From Leadbetterella sp964563435 (GTDB lineage: Bacteria; Bacteroidota; Bacteroidia; Cytophagales; Spirosomataceae): a stretch of DNA of 64,000 bases. Under the pieces are notes generated by a model. The model searched no databases and was not told where the DNA came from. It saw only the letters and a list, made by a program, of their open reading frames with translations. Positions 25,232 to 32,765 of the stretch are shown one piece after another (the first letter of the stretch is position 1; every line of letters begins with the position of its first letter). The translations under genes were made by a program, and so were the position numbers. The stretch covers positions 103,171 to 167,170 of the forward strand of contig CAZLXI010000005.1 of NCBI GenBank assembly GCA_964563435.1. Reading direction: 5' to 3'.

Positions 25232-26569
25232 TCAGTTACAATAATCCTTGATCAGGGTATAGGCATTGGCATAGCCCAGCTCACCCGCCTTACTCAGATC
25301 GATGCATCCGCCATTGGTATCACCTATCGCCGTTTTGATCAGGCCCCGTACATAGAAGGCTTCAGGATAATCGGGGTTCAGCTTGATGGCGTTTCCAAAG
25401 TCGATCACCGATTCCGGCTGTAGTCCCATGGAAGAACGAATCAGGCCTCTTACAAAGTAGGCCTCCGGGTAGATGGGGTTGATCTCTATAGACTTATTCA
25501 GATCAGAAAGGGCTTCTTTCATACTGCCCGACTTCATTTGCGAATAACCGCGTACAAAATAACCTTCGGAAAGATCTTCAGAGAGGTCAGGAATGGTCAC
25601 CCGGGTCGCTACCACGTCACGCAGCTTATCCAGCTGGTTTTTAGGTATGGTCACGTACTGGGTTTTCTGCTCCTTACCGGAGCTCTTCACGTCAAGGATG
25701 CGATCGAGGTCGGTAATGGCTGCTTTCTGATTGAAAAGCATGGCCAGGGTAAAGCCCCTTCCGTAATAGGCTTCTTTCAGCCCCGGATCTATTCTCAGTG
25801 CATTGTCAAAGTCTGTCCGGGCCCCGTTATAATCTTTCAGGCGGGCTTTGGCAAATCCGCGCAGGTAATACGATTCGGCATTCTGGGCATCCATCTTCAG
25901 TGATTCATTCAGATCCGCCACAGCCCGCTGATAGTCTTCCACCCGTATCGCATTTCTGCCTCTTTCCAGGAAAGGTTGCGGATGCTTGGCGTTTACTTCA
26001 ATAGCAGAAGAGTAATCGGAAATAGCGCCTTTGAAATCGCTCAGCTTCGCTTTGCACAACCCGCGCGAATAGAAGGCCTGGAACTTCTCGGTATTGCCCG
26101 GCCCCAGGTCTATCACTTTATTAAAGTCACGGATGGCCAGGCTCAGGTCATTCAGCTTGGCAAATAGCACGCCGCGCTGCAGGTAAGAAAGCGGGTCGTT
26201 GGGCGACAGCTCGATCGAGGTGTTAAAGTCCTGAACGGCCGCCCGGTTATCGTCCTGGCTGCTTTTGCTGATGGCCCTGTAATGGTAGCTCAGGGCGTCT
26301 TTCGGTGCCAGCTGAACAGCCTTGTCAAAATCTGAAATGGCTCCGCGATGGTCTTTGAGTGCCTGTTTGGCCAGTCCGCGGTTAAAATAGCTCCGGGCAT
26401 TGTCCGGATTCATGGAGATGGCCGAGCTGAAGGCCGCTATAGAGCCCAGGTAATCGCCGGACCTGCTTTTGCTGACCCCGGTATCAAAGTAGTCAGAGGC
26501 CGTTTGCTGGGCATGGGTTTGGAAATGGAAGGAAAGAAGAAGAATTATGGCTAAGAAGATTTTTTTCAT
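25232..26569 (-). CDS. Exported tetratricopeptide-repeat protein
   Basis: A 445-residue protein with a signal peptide (MKKIFLAIILLLSFHFQTHA). About eleven TPR units follow, most ending in A(I/V)xDxxxAIxLxPxxxxxYxxRG. One insert near residues 290-325 interrupts the array. It is probably a periplasmic or surface scaffold for protein interactions. It is monocistronic in appearance, with 210 bp upstream that contain a family D repeat remnant. The partner is unknown. Confidence 0.88.
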   Translation of the reverse strand: MKKIFLAIILLLSFHFQTHAQQTASDYFDTGVSKSRSGDYLGSIAAFSSAISMNPDNARSYFNRGLAKQALKDHRGAISDFDKAVQLAPKDALSYHYRAISKSSQDDNRAAVQDFNTSIELSPNDPLSYLQRGVLFAKLNDLSLAIRDFNKVIDLGPGNTEKFQAFYSRGLCKAKLSDFKGAISDYSSAIEVNAKHPQPFLERGRNAIRVEDYQRAVADLNESLKMDAQNAESYYLRGFAKARLKDYNGARTDFDNALRIDPGLKEAYYGRGFTLAMLFNQKAAITDLDRILDVKSSGKEQKTQYVTIPKNQLDKLRDVVATRVTIPDLSEDLSEGYFVRGYSQMKSGSMKEALSDLNKSIEINPIYPEAYFVRGLIRSSMGLQPESVIDFGNAIKLNPDYPEAFYVRGLIKTAIGDTNGGCIDLSKAGELGYANAYTLIKDYCN

Positions 26570-26681
26570 GGATAGATGAGGTTAATTGATGCTTAAAATT
26601 ACAATAGAATCGGCCTTAGTCCAAGAAAAATAAAGAATTCCGGAGGCCGTTTAAAGAACCTTGTTTTCGGGCAGTACTATC

Positions 26682-26761
26682 GCTGTCCCAAAAGTACGCA
26701 AAATGTAAGGCATTGAGGATGAAGGCGAAGGAGCATACTTAAAGAAGTAACTGAGGCAGGA
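26682..26761 (+). repeat. Degenerate copy of palindromic element family D
   Basis: Aligns with the minus-strand reading of the element at 31271-31394. Shared blocks are AAAAGTAC, GTTGAG/ATTGAGGATGA, GCGAAGGAGCATACT and AACTGAGG. Only half of the palindrome is clear here. It occupies most of the gap between the TPR gene and xerD. Confidence 0.7.
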
Positions 26762-26779
26762 TATATCTTTTTTAAATCC

Positions 26780-27670
26780 TTATGCTCTGGGGTGAAATTC
26801 CCTCAGGGTCTGCTGCAGATAGGCCCGGTCGAGATGCGTATAAATCTCCGTAGTAGTGATAGACTCGTGTCCCAGCATCTCCTGTACGGCCCTGAGATCG
26901 GCCCCGCCTTCTACCAGGTGGGTGGCGAAACTATGCCGCAGGGTATGAGGCGAAACGGCCTTATGAATGCCCGCTTTCTCCGCCAGGTCCCTGACGATAT
27001 AAAAGACCATGACCCGGCTGAGCGCGGCTCCCCGCCGGTTCAGGAACAGGTGATCCTCATACCCTTTCTGCACTTCCATCCGCTTCCGGACCTCCCCGAG
27101 GTAGATCTCCGAATACTTTATGGCAGCGCTGCCTACCGGCACCAGCCGGGCTTTATTGCCTTTGCCCACCACCAGCAGGTAGCCCTCCTCAAAATGACAT
27201 TGCGTTATCTTCAGCTCCGTCAGCTCCGAAACCCGCAGGCCAGAGCTGTACATCACTTCGAGGATAGCGCGATTACGGGTTCCTTCGGGAGTAGAATGAT
27301 CGATACAGTCCAGCATATCTTCTATCTCCTCTACCTGCAGCACTTCGGGAAGCTTCCGGGTCAGGCGGGGCGATGCGATCAGGTAAGTGGGGTCGGTATC
27401 CCTTCTCCTGTCCACCCTCATAAACTCGAAAAAGGCCTTCAGCCCGCTTAGTATGCGGGCCTGTGAAGTGGAAGACATTCCTATTTCGGTCAGGAAAGCC
27501 AGAAAGCGGTGGATGTCTTCTTCCGATACGTTTTCAGGCGAAATATCATTTTGAAGAAAAGAGGCCAGTTTACCTGTATCTCGAAGGTAGGACTCCACGG
27601 AATTCTCCGCCAGGCCTCTTTCCAGCCTGATAAAATTCTTAAAGGCAGAAAGGGCTTCGGACCATAACAT
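26780..27670 (-). CDS. xerD: Tyrosine recombinase XerD
   Basis: A 296-residue site-specific recombinase for resolving chromosome dimers at dif. An N-terminal SAM-like domain (residues 1-90) precedes the catalytic domain. Catalytic residues are Arg in SSGLRVSELTEL, HTLRHSFATHL (His and Arg), LGHESITTTEIYTHLD with the second His and the nucleophilic Tyr. The length and lack of integrase extras favour the housekeeping enzyme over an element-borne integrase. Its ATG overlaps the stop of the upstream OsmC gene by one base, so they are coupled. Confidence 0.92.
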   Translation of the reverse strand: MLWSEALSAFKNFIRLERGLAENSVESYLRDTGKLASFLQNDISPENVSEEDIHRFLAFLTEIGMSSTSQARILSGLKAFFEFMRVDRRRDTDPTYLIASPRLTRKLPEVLQVEEIEDMLDCIDHSTPEGTRNRAILEVMYSSGLRVSELTELKITQCHFEEGYLLVVGKGNKARLVPVGSAAIKYSEIYLGEVRKRMEVQKGYEDHLFLNRRGAALSRVMVFYIVRDLAEKAGIHKAVSPHTLRHSFATHLVEGGADLRAVQEMLGHESITTTEIYTHLDRAYLQQTLREFHPRA

Positions 27671-28086
27671 CAGTTTTCCCAGTTAAAGATCATTTCCTGC
27701 ACGATGTCGGGATGCAGGCTCAGGGCCACCGGGCAGGTCCGGCCTACCCTTTCGTATCTTTCTTTTTCTTCATTGCTCAGGGCAGGTTCGCTCCGTAAGG
27801 TAAATTCAGCGATCACCCGGCTGATCCTGCGGGGGGCATCGGCACTCATGATCTTGGTGATGTTTATCTCACTCCCCCTGAACTCGTGCCCGGCCTTCTG
27901 TGCCGCTATGCTCATCACCGTGATGGCACAGGCTCCCAGCGAGGTAGCCGTGAGATCGGTAGGTGAAAAAGCCTCTCCCCTGCCGTTATTGTCCACGGGG
28001 GCGTCGGTGTCGATGGCTTTTCCGGACTTTAAATGAACGGCTTCGGTACTCAGGCCGCCCAGGTAGTTGATTTTTGAAGTGCTCAT
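27670..28086 (-). CDS. OsmC-family protein
   Basis: 138 residues of the OsmC/Ohr fold, typically a thiol-dependent peroxidase for organic hydroperoxides. The first catalytic-type Cys is in TSLGACAITVMSIAAQKAG and the second in RVGRTCPVALSLHPDI, so both are present. Upstream GEAFSPTDLTA is characteristic. It overlaps xerD by one base, so it probably forms an operon with it. A role in oxidative defence is likely but the substrate is not known. Confidence 0.88.
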   Translation of the reverse strand: MSTSKINYLGGLSTEAVHLKSGKAIDTDAPVDNNGRGEAFSPTDLTATSLGACAITVMSIAAQKAGHEFRGSEINITKIMSADAPRRISRVIAEFTLRSEPALSNEEKERYERVGRTCPVALSLHPDIVQEMIFNWEN

Positions 28087-28117
28087 GTTTGTTATTTTTA
28101 TACGTGTAAGGTTTTTG

Positions 28118-28165
28118 GCTGTCAGAAATCAGATCTTTAAAAGCTAACTTCTGACATCTAACAGC
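28118..28165. repeat. Palindromic element family E (copy 1), containing the pepP stop codon
   Basis: Left GCTGTCAGAAATCAGA and right TCTGACATCTAACAGC are reverse complements with three mismatches. The right arm encodes the last codons (Ser-Cys-stop) of pepP, so the gene's 3' end lies inside the element. Confidence 0.6.
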
Positions 28166-29432
28166 TCATTATCCTTTCTATTTCTTCTATCTCCAGGGGC
28201 ACATGGGCCATCAGGTCCGTATTCCCCGATTCCGTGATCAGGATGTCATTTTCCAGGCGGATCCCTATTCCTTCCTCCCGGATATAAATGCCCGGCTCCA
28301 GCGTCAGCACCATACCGGGTGCAAAGGGCGTACTTTTGTCCCCTACATCGTGCACGTCCAGGCCCAGGGAATGCGATACTCCGTGCGGAAGGTACTTAGA
28401 CACCACCTCCGGGGTCTTCTTTAATTCCGTGGTGCTGACCAGCCCCAGCTTCGCGATCTCCTTTCCGACCAGGTCAAGCGCCTCCTGCTTCAGGTTTACC
28501 ACGGTGTTCCCGTTTACCATCAGCGTTTTCAGCGTCTTCATCACGTGCAATACCGACGAGTAGACTTCCGCCTGCCGGTCGGTAAACTTACCGCTTACGG
28601 GCAGCACACGGGTCATGTCTGCCTTGTAATTGCCGTATTCCGCCCCGAAATCGATCAGCACCAGTTCACCGTCTTCACAGCACTTATGGTTATCGACATA
28701 GTGCAGTACGCAGGCATTTGCGCCTGACGCCACGATGGGCTGGAAGGCATGAAAGCGGGAGCGATTCATCATAAACTCATGGGTGATCTCTGCCTCCACC
28801 TCAAATTCATATTTCCCCGGCCCCAGGAAGCGGGCGGCGCGCAGCAGCCCTTTACGGGTAATGTCAATGGCTTTTTTCAAAGACGCCAGTTCACCATCCG
28901 CCTTGAAAAGCCGGAGTTGATTAATTACCTTCGCCGGGTTCCGGACCTCCGTCTGAGGATATTTGTCCTGAAACCGGTCGGTCAGCCATTTCTCTTTGGA
29001 CCGGAACGACCTGAACCTGTCCAACTGCGTGGTATCGCGGTGAAGCCAGACATCCGGCTTTCCCGATACCTGCTGAGCCAGCACATCCCAAAAATCTTCC
29101 AGCCAGTGGATATTCTCTATGCCCGATACCGCACGGGCCTCTTCTTTCGACAGCTTGTCGCCGTCCCATATTCTGATCAGCTCCGACGTTTCCTTAATAA
29201 AAAGCCACTCTCCTCCCCCTTTGGCCATGATCAGGTAGCCGTCTTCCTGGTCTATGCCGGTAAGGTAGAAGAAAGTACTGTTCTGAATAAAGCCGTAGGT
29301 ACCGTCGGCATTGCCCGGCAGAAGGTCATTTCCGGCAAAGACCGAGACCGAGCCCTCCGGCATCTGTTCCAGGTATTTTTTCCGGTTCAGGGCGAATACC
29401 CCGCTGCTGATTCTTTCGTATCGCGTGCTCAT
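28158..29432 (-). CDS. pepP: Xaa-Pro aminopeptidase (aminopeptidase P, M24B)
   Basis: A 424-residue pita-bread metallopeptidase that removes N-terminal residues before proline. An N-terminal creatinase-like domain spans about 1-170. The catalytic domain has the five metal ligands in LIDFGAEYGNYKADMTRVLP (two Asp), LPHGVSHSLGLDVHD (His), TLEPGIYIRE (Glu) and GIRLENDILI (Glu). It is cytosolic, with no signal peptide. Its final codons fall in a palindromic repeat. DUF1460 ends 9 bp upstream. Confidence 0.94.
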   Translation of the reverse strand: MSTRYERISSGVFALNRKKYLEQMPEGSVSVFAGNDLLPGNADGTYGFIQNSTFFYLTGIDQEDGYLIMAKGGGEWLFIKETSELIRIWDGDKLSKEEARAVSGIENIHWLEDFWDVLAQQVSGKPDVWLHRDTTQLDRFRSFRSKEKWLTDRFQDKYPQTEVRNPAKVINQLRLFKADGELASLKKAIDITRKGLLRAARFLGPGKYEFEVEAEITHEFMMNRSRFHAFQPIVASGANACVLHYVDNHKCCEDGELVLIDFGAEYGNYKADMTRVLPVSGKFTDRQAEVYSSVLHVMKTLKTLMVNGNTVVNLKQEALDLVGKEIAKLGLVSTTELKKTPEVVSKYLPHGVSHSLGLDVHDVGDKSTPFAPGMVLTLEPGIYIREEGIGIRLENDILITESGNTDLMAHVPLEIEEIERIMSC

Positions 29433-29441
29433 GAGAACTAC

Positions 29442-30236
29442 TTATCGGGCGGGTCTGAAGATCATGATCCCGGAGTGCTTTTTGATCTTATCCAGGTATT
29501 GCTGCAGGGTTTCCTTTGAAATGATCACTTTTTTTTCATCCAGCGAAGCATGAAGCAGGTGGAGCTTACCGCCTTTCCGGATGGCAAAGCCTTCGTGGTT
29601 TACATCCAGCCCTTTGATCACAGAGGTAAAAGCGATGATGTCGCCCTCCTCGATCTGGTCTTCCACCGAACTGAACTTCGCCTTAGCCACATAGAAAAAA
29701 GGGCTTTCATTCAGTACCGCTTCTGTCTTCACGATCTCCGCCAGTGCTTTGTCGTCTGTGGCCAATGCCGGATAAAGCTTACGGTTCTCCGACATGAAAT
29801 CAATGATTTTCTCCTGCTCTTCGCCCACTTCTTCGGTAATGTTCACCAGGATACCGTTTTCCACGGCCTGCAGAGCCCACTCTGTAAAATAATGCATTCG
29901 GGAGGGGTATCCGTCGATCACCCCGTCACGGTACCGGAGAAGCTGCAGGTATTCGCGGTAAACGTCCAGCCCCGATTCGGGGTTATGCTTCGCCAGGGAA
30001 AGCGCCAGCACGTTCTCCACCAGCGTGAAGCAGTCAAACTCCTCCAGGTTAATGACCAGCGCTTCCGGTGTTTTTTCCAGCGTGGCCGGTACATAAGGCT
30101 TGCCCAGGAACTGCTCAGCCACATGAAGAATGGTCTTATCCAGTGTTTCCTTTGCGGGTGTGCGCAGTATCCTGACCGCCGACTCCTGGGCCGACGCGGA
30201 AATGCAGATCAGTAAGCTCAAAAAAAAGATTCTCAT
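29442..30236 (-). CDS. DUF1460 exported amidase/peptidase-like protein
   Basis: I choose ATG 30236, 30 codons inside the longest frame, because it opens a signal peptide (MRIFFLSLLICISASAQ); 264 residues result. The DUF1460 family has an NlpC/P60-like fold linked to cell-wall amidase activity. LEEFDCFTLVENVLAL contains the likely nucleophilic Cys and VNHEGFAIRKGGKLHLLHAS the likely His. LGKPYVPATLE is also typical. It lies 9 bp before pepP, so both probably form an operon. A peptidoglycan-turnover role is inferred. Confidence 0.85.
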   Translation of the reverse strand: MRIFFLSLLICISASAQESAVRILRTPAKETLDKTILHVAEQFLGKPYVPATLEKTPEALVINLEEFDCFTLVENVLALSLAKHNPESGLDVYREYLQLLRYRDGVIDGYPSRMHYFTEWALQAVENGILVNITEEVGEEQEKIIDFMSENRKLYPALATDDKALAEIVKTEAVLNESPFFYVAKAKFSSVEDQIEEGDIIAFTSVIKGLDVNHEGFAIRKGGKLHLLHASLDEKKVIISKETLQQYLDKIKKHSGIMIFRPAR

Positions 30237-30287
30237 AACATATAAAAGTTCCGGGCGCTTAATTCCGAGAGTATTGAAATTCCACTC

Positions 30288-30368
30288 CTTTTTTAAATTA
30301 AAGGGGAAGATCTTCCCTCCAACCACCGCCTTGCGGAATGGAGATTCAACCCTTTTTTAAATTAAAGG
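30288..30368. repeat. Duplicated 18-mer flanking a GGGAAGATCTTCCC palindrome
   Basis: CCTTTTTTAAATTAAAGG occurs at 30288-30305 and again at 30351-30368. The second copy encodes the last codons of the lrp-like gene. Between them is a perfect 14-bp palindrome (30304-30317). It may reflect a local 63-bp duplication of the gene's 3' end, and it lies in the DUF1460 leader. Confidence 0.6.
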
Positions 30369-30815
30369 CGCCGACCGGTTTAACGACTCGTCCAGAGAAA
30401 TGATGGTCTCTGTACGCTGAATACCGGGCAGCTTCTGGATCCGTTCGGCCAGCACATCGCGAAGATGCGTGGTGTCGCGGCAGACCAGTTTTACAAACAT
30501 ACTGTAATTTCCCGTAGTATAGTTAATACTTACAATTTCCGGGATCTGCATCAGCTCATTTTTAGCGAGGTCATACAGTTCCGGTTTTTCCAGAAAGATA
30601 CCTAAAAATGCGGAAATATCCCAACCGAGGCGTTTGACGTCAATTTTAATACTGCTCCCCGTTATTATCCCGGAGTTTTCCATTTTCTTTACCCGTGCGT
30701 GGACCGCTCCCTGCGAGAGGTTTACTTTTTCACCGATTTCCTGGTAGGATAATTTCGCGTCTTCCAGGAGTATTCGCAGGATTTTATAGTCAGTTTCATC
30801 AATGTTCTCTTTCAT
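30357..30815 (-). CDS. Lrp/AsnC-family transcriptional regulator (first of two)
   Basis: 152 residues: an N-terminal winged HTH (LLEDAKLSYQEIGEKVNLSQ, HARVKKMENSGII) and a C-terminal RAM ligand-binding domain (about 70-150). Such proteins sense amino acids and form octamers. The target is unknown; the divergent ncRNA gene about 140 bp away is one candidate. A second, different Lrp-type gene is at 46770-47228. Confidence 0.9.
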   Translation of the reverse strand: MKENIDETDYKILRILLEDAKLSYQEIGEKVNLSQGAVHARVKKMENSGIITGSSIKIDVKRLGWDISAFLGIFLEKPELYDLAKNELMQIPEIVSINYTTGNYSMFVKLVCRDTTHLRDVLAERIQKLPGIQRTETIISLDESLNRSAPLI

Positions 30816-30945
30816 AGTATTTAGTGATTAGTTTCTATCGTTGTCCGAAATTAAATAATATTCTGTAAATATAAGAAAAATCTATATATATTCTTAAACT
30901 ATAATTTTTTTTTGATATAATTTTTAATAATCAAAATTGAGCGGC

Positions 30946-30953
30946 TATCTTTG
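30946..30953 (+). promoter_or_regulatory. Predicted -7 element of the ncRNA gene
   Basis: TATCTTTG fits TAnnTTTG exactly. A T-rich stretch (30921-30925) stands at the -33 position. Initiation is predicted near 30960, about 30 nt before the tRNA-like fold. Confidence 0.6.
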
Positions 30954-30959
30954 TACTGT

Positions 30960-31187
30960 AATTTAAACGGCGGGTAACGCAAGCGATACTGTAGGATGAC
31001 GAAACTGGCAGCCGTGCCCTCCTGTCTCGGGGGTGATGATCACAGGATAAACATAGTGTAAGCCGAACGGTTTAGTCTCGACTGGGGTTGACCACCAAAT
31101 TTGCACTAAGGCTAACTGCATCGTGGGCGGTTCGACTCCCCCTCCTACAGCAAAAATAGCATGAAGGTAATTTCATGCTATTTTTAT
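30960..31187 (+). ncRNA. Structured non-coding RNA with tRNA-like ends and a giant variable region, unassigned
   Basis: Seen: acceptor TGTAGGA (30990-30996) and TCCTACA (31143-31149), 7 perfect pairs; D arm ACG/CGT (30999-31015) with loop AAACTGGCAGC carrying the GG; arm CCCTC/GGGGG (31017-31033) with 7-nt loop CTGTCTC, anticodon position GTC; T arm GGCGG-TTCGACT-CCCCC (31126-31142) with one C-C mismatch; no encoded CCA. About 92 nt replace the variable arm, including stem TAGTGTAA/TTGCACTA (31054-31061, 31101-31108) and TAAGCCG/CGGTTTA. A promoter and a 14-bp terminator frame it. Known: D and T loops keep the normal contact bases. Inference: an aminoacylated or RNase P-processed regulatory RNA, an odd tmRNA or an interrupted tRNA are all possible. 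No tag frame was found. Confidence 0.65.
31152..31187 (+). terminator. Intrinsic terminator of the ncRNA
   Basis: AAAAATAGCATGAA (31152-31165) and TTCATGCTATTTTT (31172-31185), a perfect 14-bp stem with a 6-nt loop ending in a T run. Confidence 0.88.
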
Positions 31188-31232
31188 GCATTATTGTTTT
31201 TGTTTTTTAGTTTGTTGATGAAGTATAGTCAT

Positions 31233-31268
31233 ACACACAGTCCGCATTGCAGATTGTGTGTTTTTTTA
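31233..31268 (+). terminator. Second terminator-like hairpin 50 bp beyond the ncRNA
   Basis: ACACACA (31233-31239) and TGTGTGT (31255-31261) form a 7-bp stem, extended by TC/GA, followed by a run of T. No gene lies between the two terminators. It may be a back-up terminator or end a very short transcript. Confidence 0.6.
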
Positions 31269-31270
31269 TT

Positions 31271-31394
31271 AAGCTGTTCAAAAATACACCGAATGCTGCG
31301 TTGTTTTCGGAATTCGCCCTCAGTCACATACTTTTAGTATGCTCCTTCGGCCTCATTCTCAACGCCTTGCATTCCGTGTACTTTTGAACAGCTT
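31271..31394. repeat. 124-bp palindromic element, family D (complete copy)
   Basis: Ends AAGCTGTTCAAAA (31271-31283) and TTTTGAACAGCTT (31382-31394) are perfect inverted repeats. The inner arms continue imperfectly (TACACCGAATGC / GCATTCCGTGTA; GCGTTG / CAACGC), and the centre is CATACT-TTT-AGTATG. A related half element is at 26682-26761. It sits just past the ribBA stop. Confidence 0.85.
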
Positions 31395-31421
31395 CGACAC
31401 TGGCGGAAACTGCGCAGAGCT

Positions 31422-32624
31422 TTATGACATGATGGTGTGCCCCAGCTTATCCCTCTTGGTAGACAGGTAAAACTCGTTATGCGGGTTCGGGGTGATCTCA
31501 ATGGGGACATTTTCCACGATTTCCAATCCGTATCCGATCAGACCGGCCCGTTTTTTCGGGTTATTGGAGATGAGGCGAAGCTGGGTGATACCTAGGTCCC
31601 GGAGTATCTGGGCTCCTACCCCGTAATCGCGCTGGTCTGCCAGGAAGCCCAGCTCGAGGTTTGCTTCCACGGTGTCTTTTCCCTGCTCCTGCAATTTATA
31701 GGCTTTGAGCTTATTGAGAAGACCGATACCCCGACCCTCCTGGTTCATATATACTATTACCCCTTTACCTTCTTTTTCCACCATCTGCATGGCGGCATGA
31801 AGCTGGGGGCCGCAATCACAGCGGCAGGAGCCGAAAATATCACCGGTAACGCACGAAGAGTGCACCCGCACCAGCACCGGTTCATCCTTTTCCCAGGTAC
31901 CCTTCATCAGGGCCAGGTGAAGCTGGTTATTATCTTTCTGCCGGAAGGCGATCATTTCAAAGTTTCCCCATTGCGTAGGCATTTCCACACCGATCTCCCG
32001 GTTGATCAGGCTTTCATTCCGGAGCCTGTATTCGATCAGGTCTTTAATCGAGACCAGCTTTAAGCCGAACTTGTCGGCCAGGAGCCTGCATTCGGGAAGC
32101 CGGGCCATGGTACCGTCTTCGTTAAGGATCTCGATCAGCACCCCGGCCGGCTCCAGTCCGGCCAGGCGTGCGAAATCCACGGCCGCTTCCGTATGCCCTG
32201 CCCGGCGCAACACGCCGCCGTCCTGTGCCATCAACGGGAAAATATGGCCCGGGCGGCCCAGGTCTGAAGGCCGGGTATTTTTATTCACCAGGGCCTGCAG
32301 GGTCTTAGCCCGGTCAGAGGCGGAGATCCCGGTGGTGCAGCCGTTTCCCAGGAGGTCTACGGAAACGGTGAATGCGGTCTCATATTCGGCTGTATTCCGG
32401 TTCACCATGGGTGCCAGCTCCAGTTCGCGGCAACGCTCCGCCGTCAGCGGGGCACACATCAGTCCCCGCCCTTCCCGGATCATGAAGTTCACCATTTCAG
32501 GCGTTATCTTCTCTGCCGCACAGATAAAATCGCCCTCATTTTCCCTGTCTTCATCGTCTACCACTATGATGATCCGGCCGTTTTTTATATCTTCAATGGC
32601 CTCTTCTATCCTGTCCAGTTTCAT
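31422..32624 (-). CDS. ribBA: Bifunctional 3,4-dihydroxy-2-butanone-4-phosphate synthase / GTP cyclohydrolase II
   Basis: A 400-residue fusion that makes both precursors of riboflavin. The N-terminal RibB half (1-200) has DDEDRENEGDFICAAE and DGGVLRRAGHTEAAVDF. The C-terminal RibA half has VRVHSSCVTGDIFGSCRCDC (three zinc Cys), NQEGRGIGLLNKLKAY and RDYGVGAQIL. Both halves look intact. It appears monocistronic. I see no FMN riboswitch upstream. The family D palindrome follows its stop. Confidence 0.96.
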   Translation of the reverse strand: MKLDRIEEAIEDIKNGRIIIVVDDEDRENEGDFICAAEKITPEMVNFMIREGRGLMCAPLTAERCRELELAPMVNRNTAEYETAFTVSVDLLGNGCTTGISASDRAKTLQALVNKNTRPSDLGRPGHIFPLMAQDGGVLRRAGHTEAAVDFARLAGLEPAGVLIEILNEDGTMARLPECRLLADKFGLKLVSIKDLIEYRLRNESLINREIGVEMPTQWGNFEMIAFRQKDNNQLHLALMKGTWEKDEPVLVRVHSSCVTGDIFGSCRCDCGPQLHAAMQMVEKEGKGVIVYMNQEGRGIGLLNKLKAYKLQEQGKDTVEANLELGFLADQRDYGVGAQILRDLGITQLRLISNNPKKRAGLIGYGLEIVENVPIEITPNPHNEFYLSTKRDKLGHTIMS

Positions 32625-32765
32625 ATCCCTGATTAATTACCGCAAAGTTACCGCAATCCCGGCAGTTTCCACTTTATCTTACCAAAAGTTTGCGACCTTT
32701 GCGTGTCGGTACATTTTAATTATAAAACCCTGAAAAAGGATGAAAAGTTTAACCCGGAGCCGGAT

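Noticed and set aside
26780..27670. Phage or transposon integrase
   Set aside because: Length, motifs and the chromosomal context fit the housekeeping XerD; no attachment sites or phage genes adjoin.
30990..31150. Calling this an ordinary tRNA-Asp from the GTC at the anticodon position
   Set aside because: The loop has T at position 37, the D arm is of the class II type and about 92 nt occupy the variable region, so a normal Asp tRNA is not supported.
30960..31187. Calling the RNA a tmRNA
   Set aside because: No tag-peptide reading frame, an anticodon-like arm is present and the total length is well below usual tmRNA size; not fully excluded.
31395..32700. FMN riboswitch for ribBA
   Set aside because: The 5' side of ribBA (32625-32700) is too short and lacks the conserved FMN aptamer blocks.
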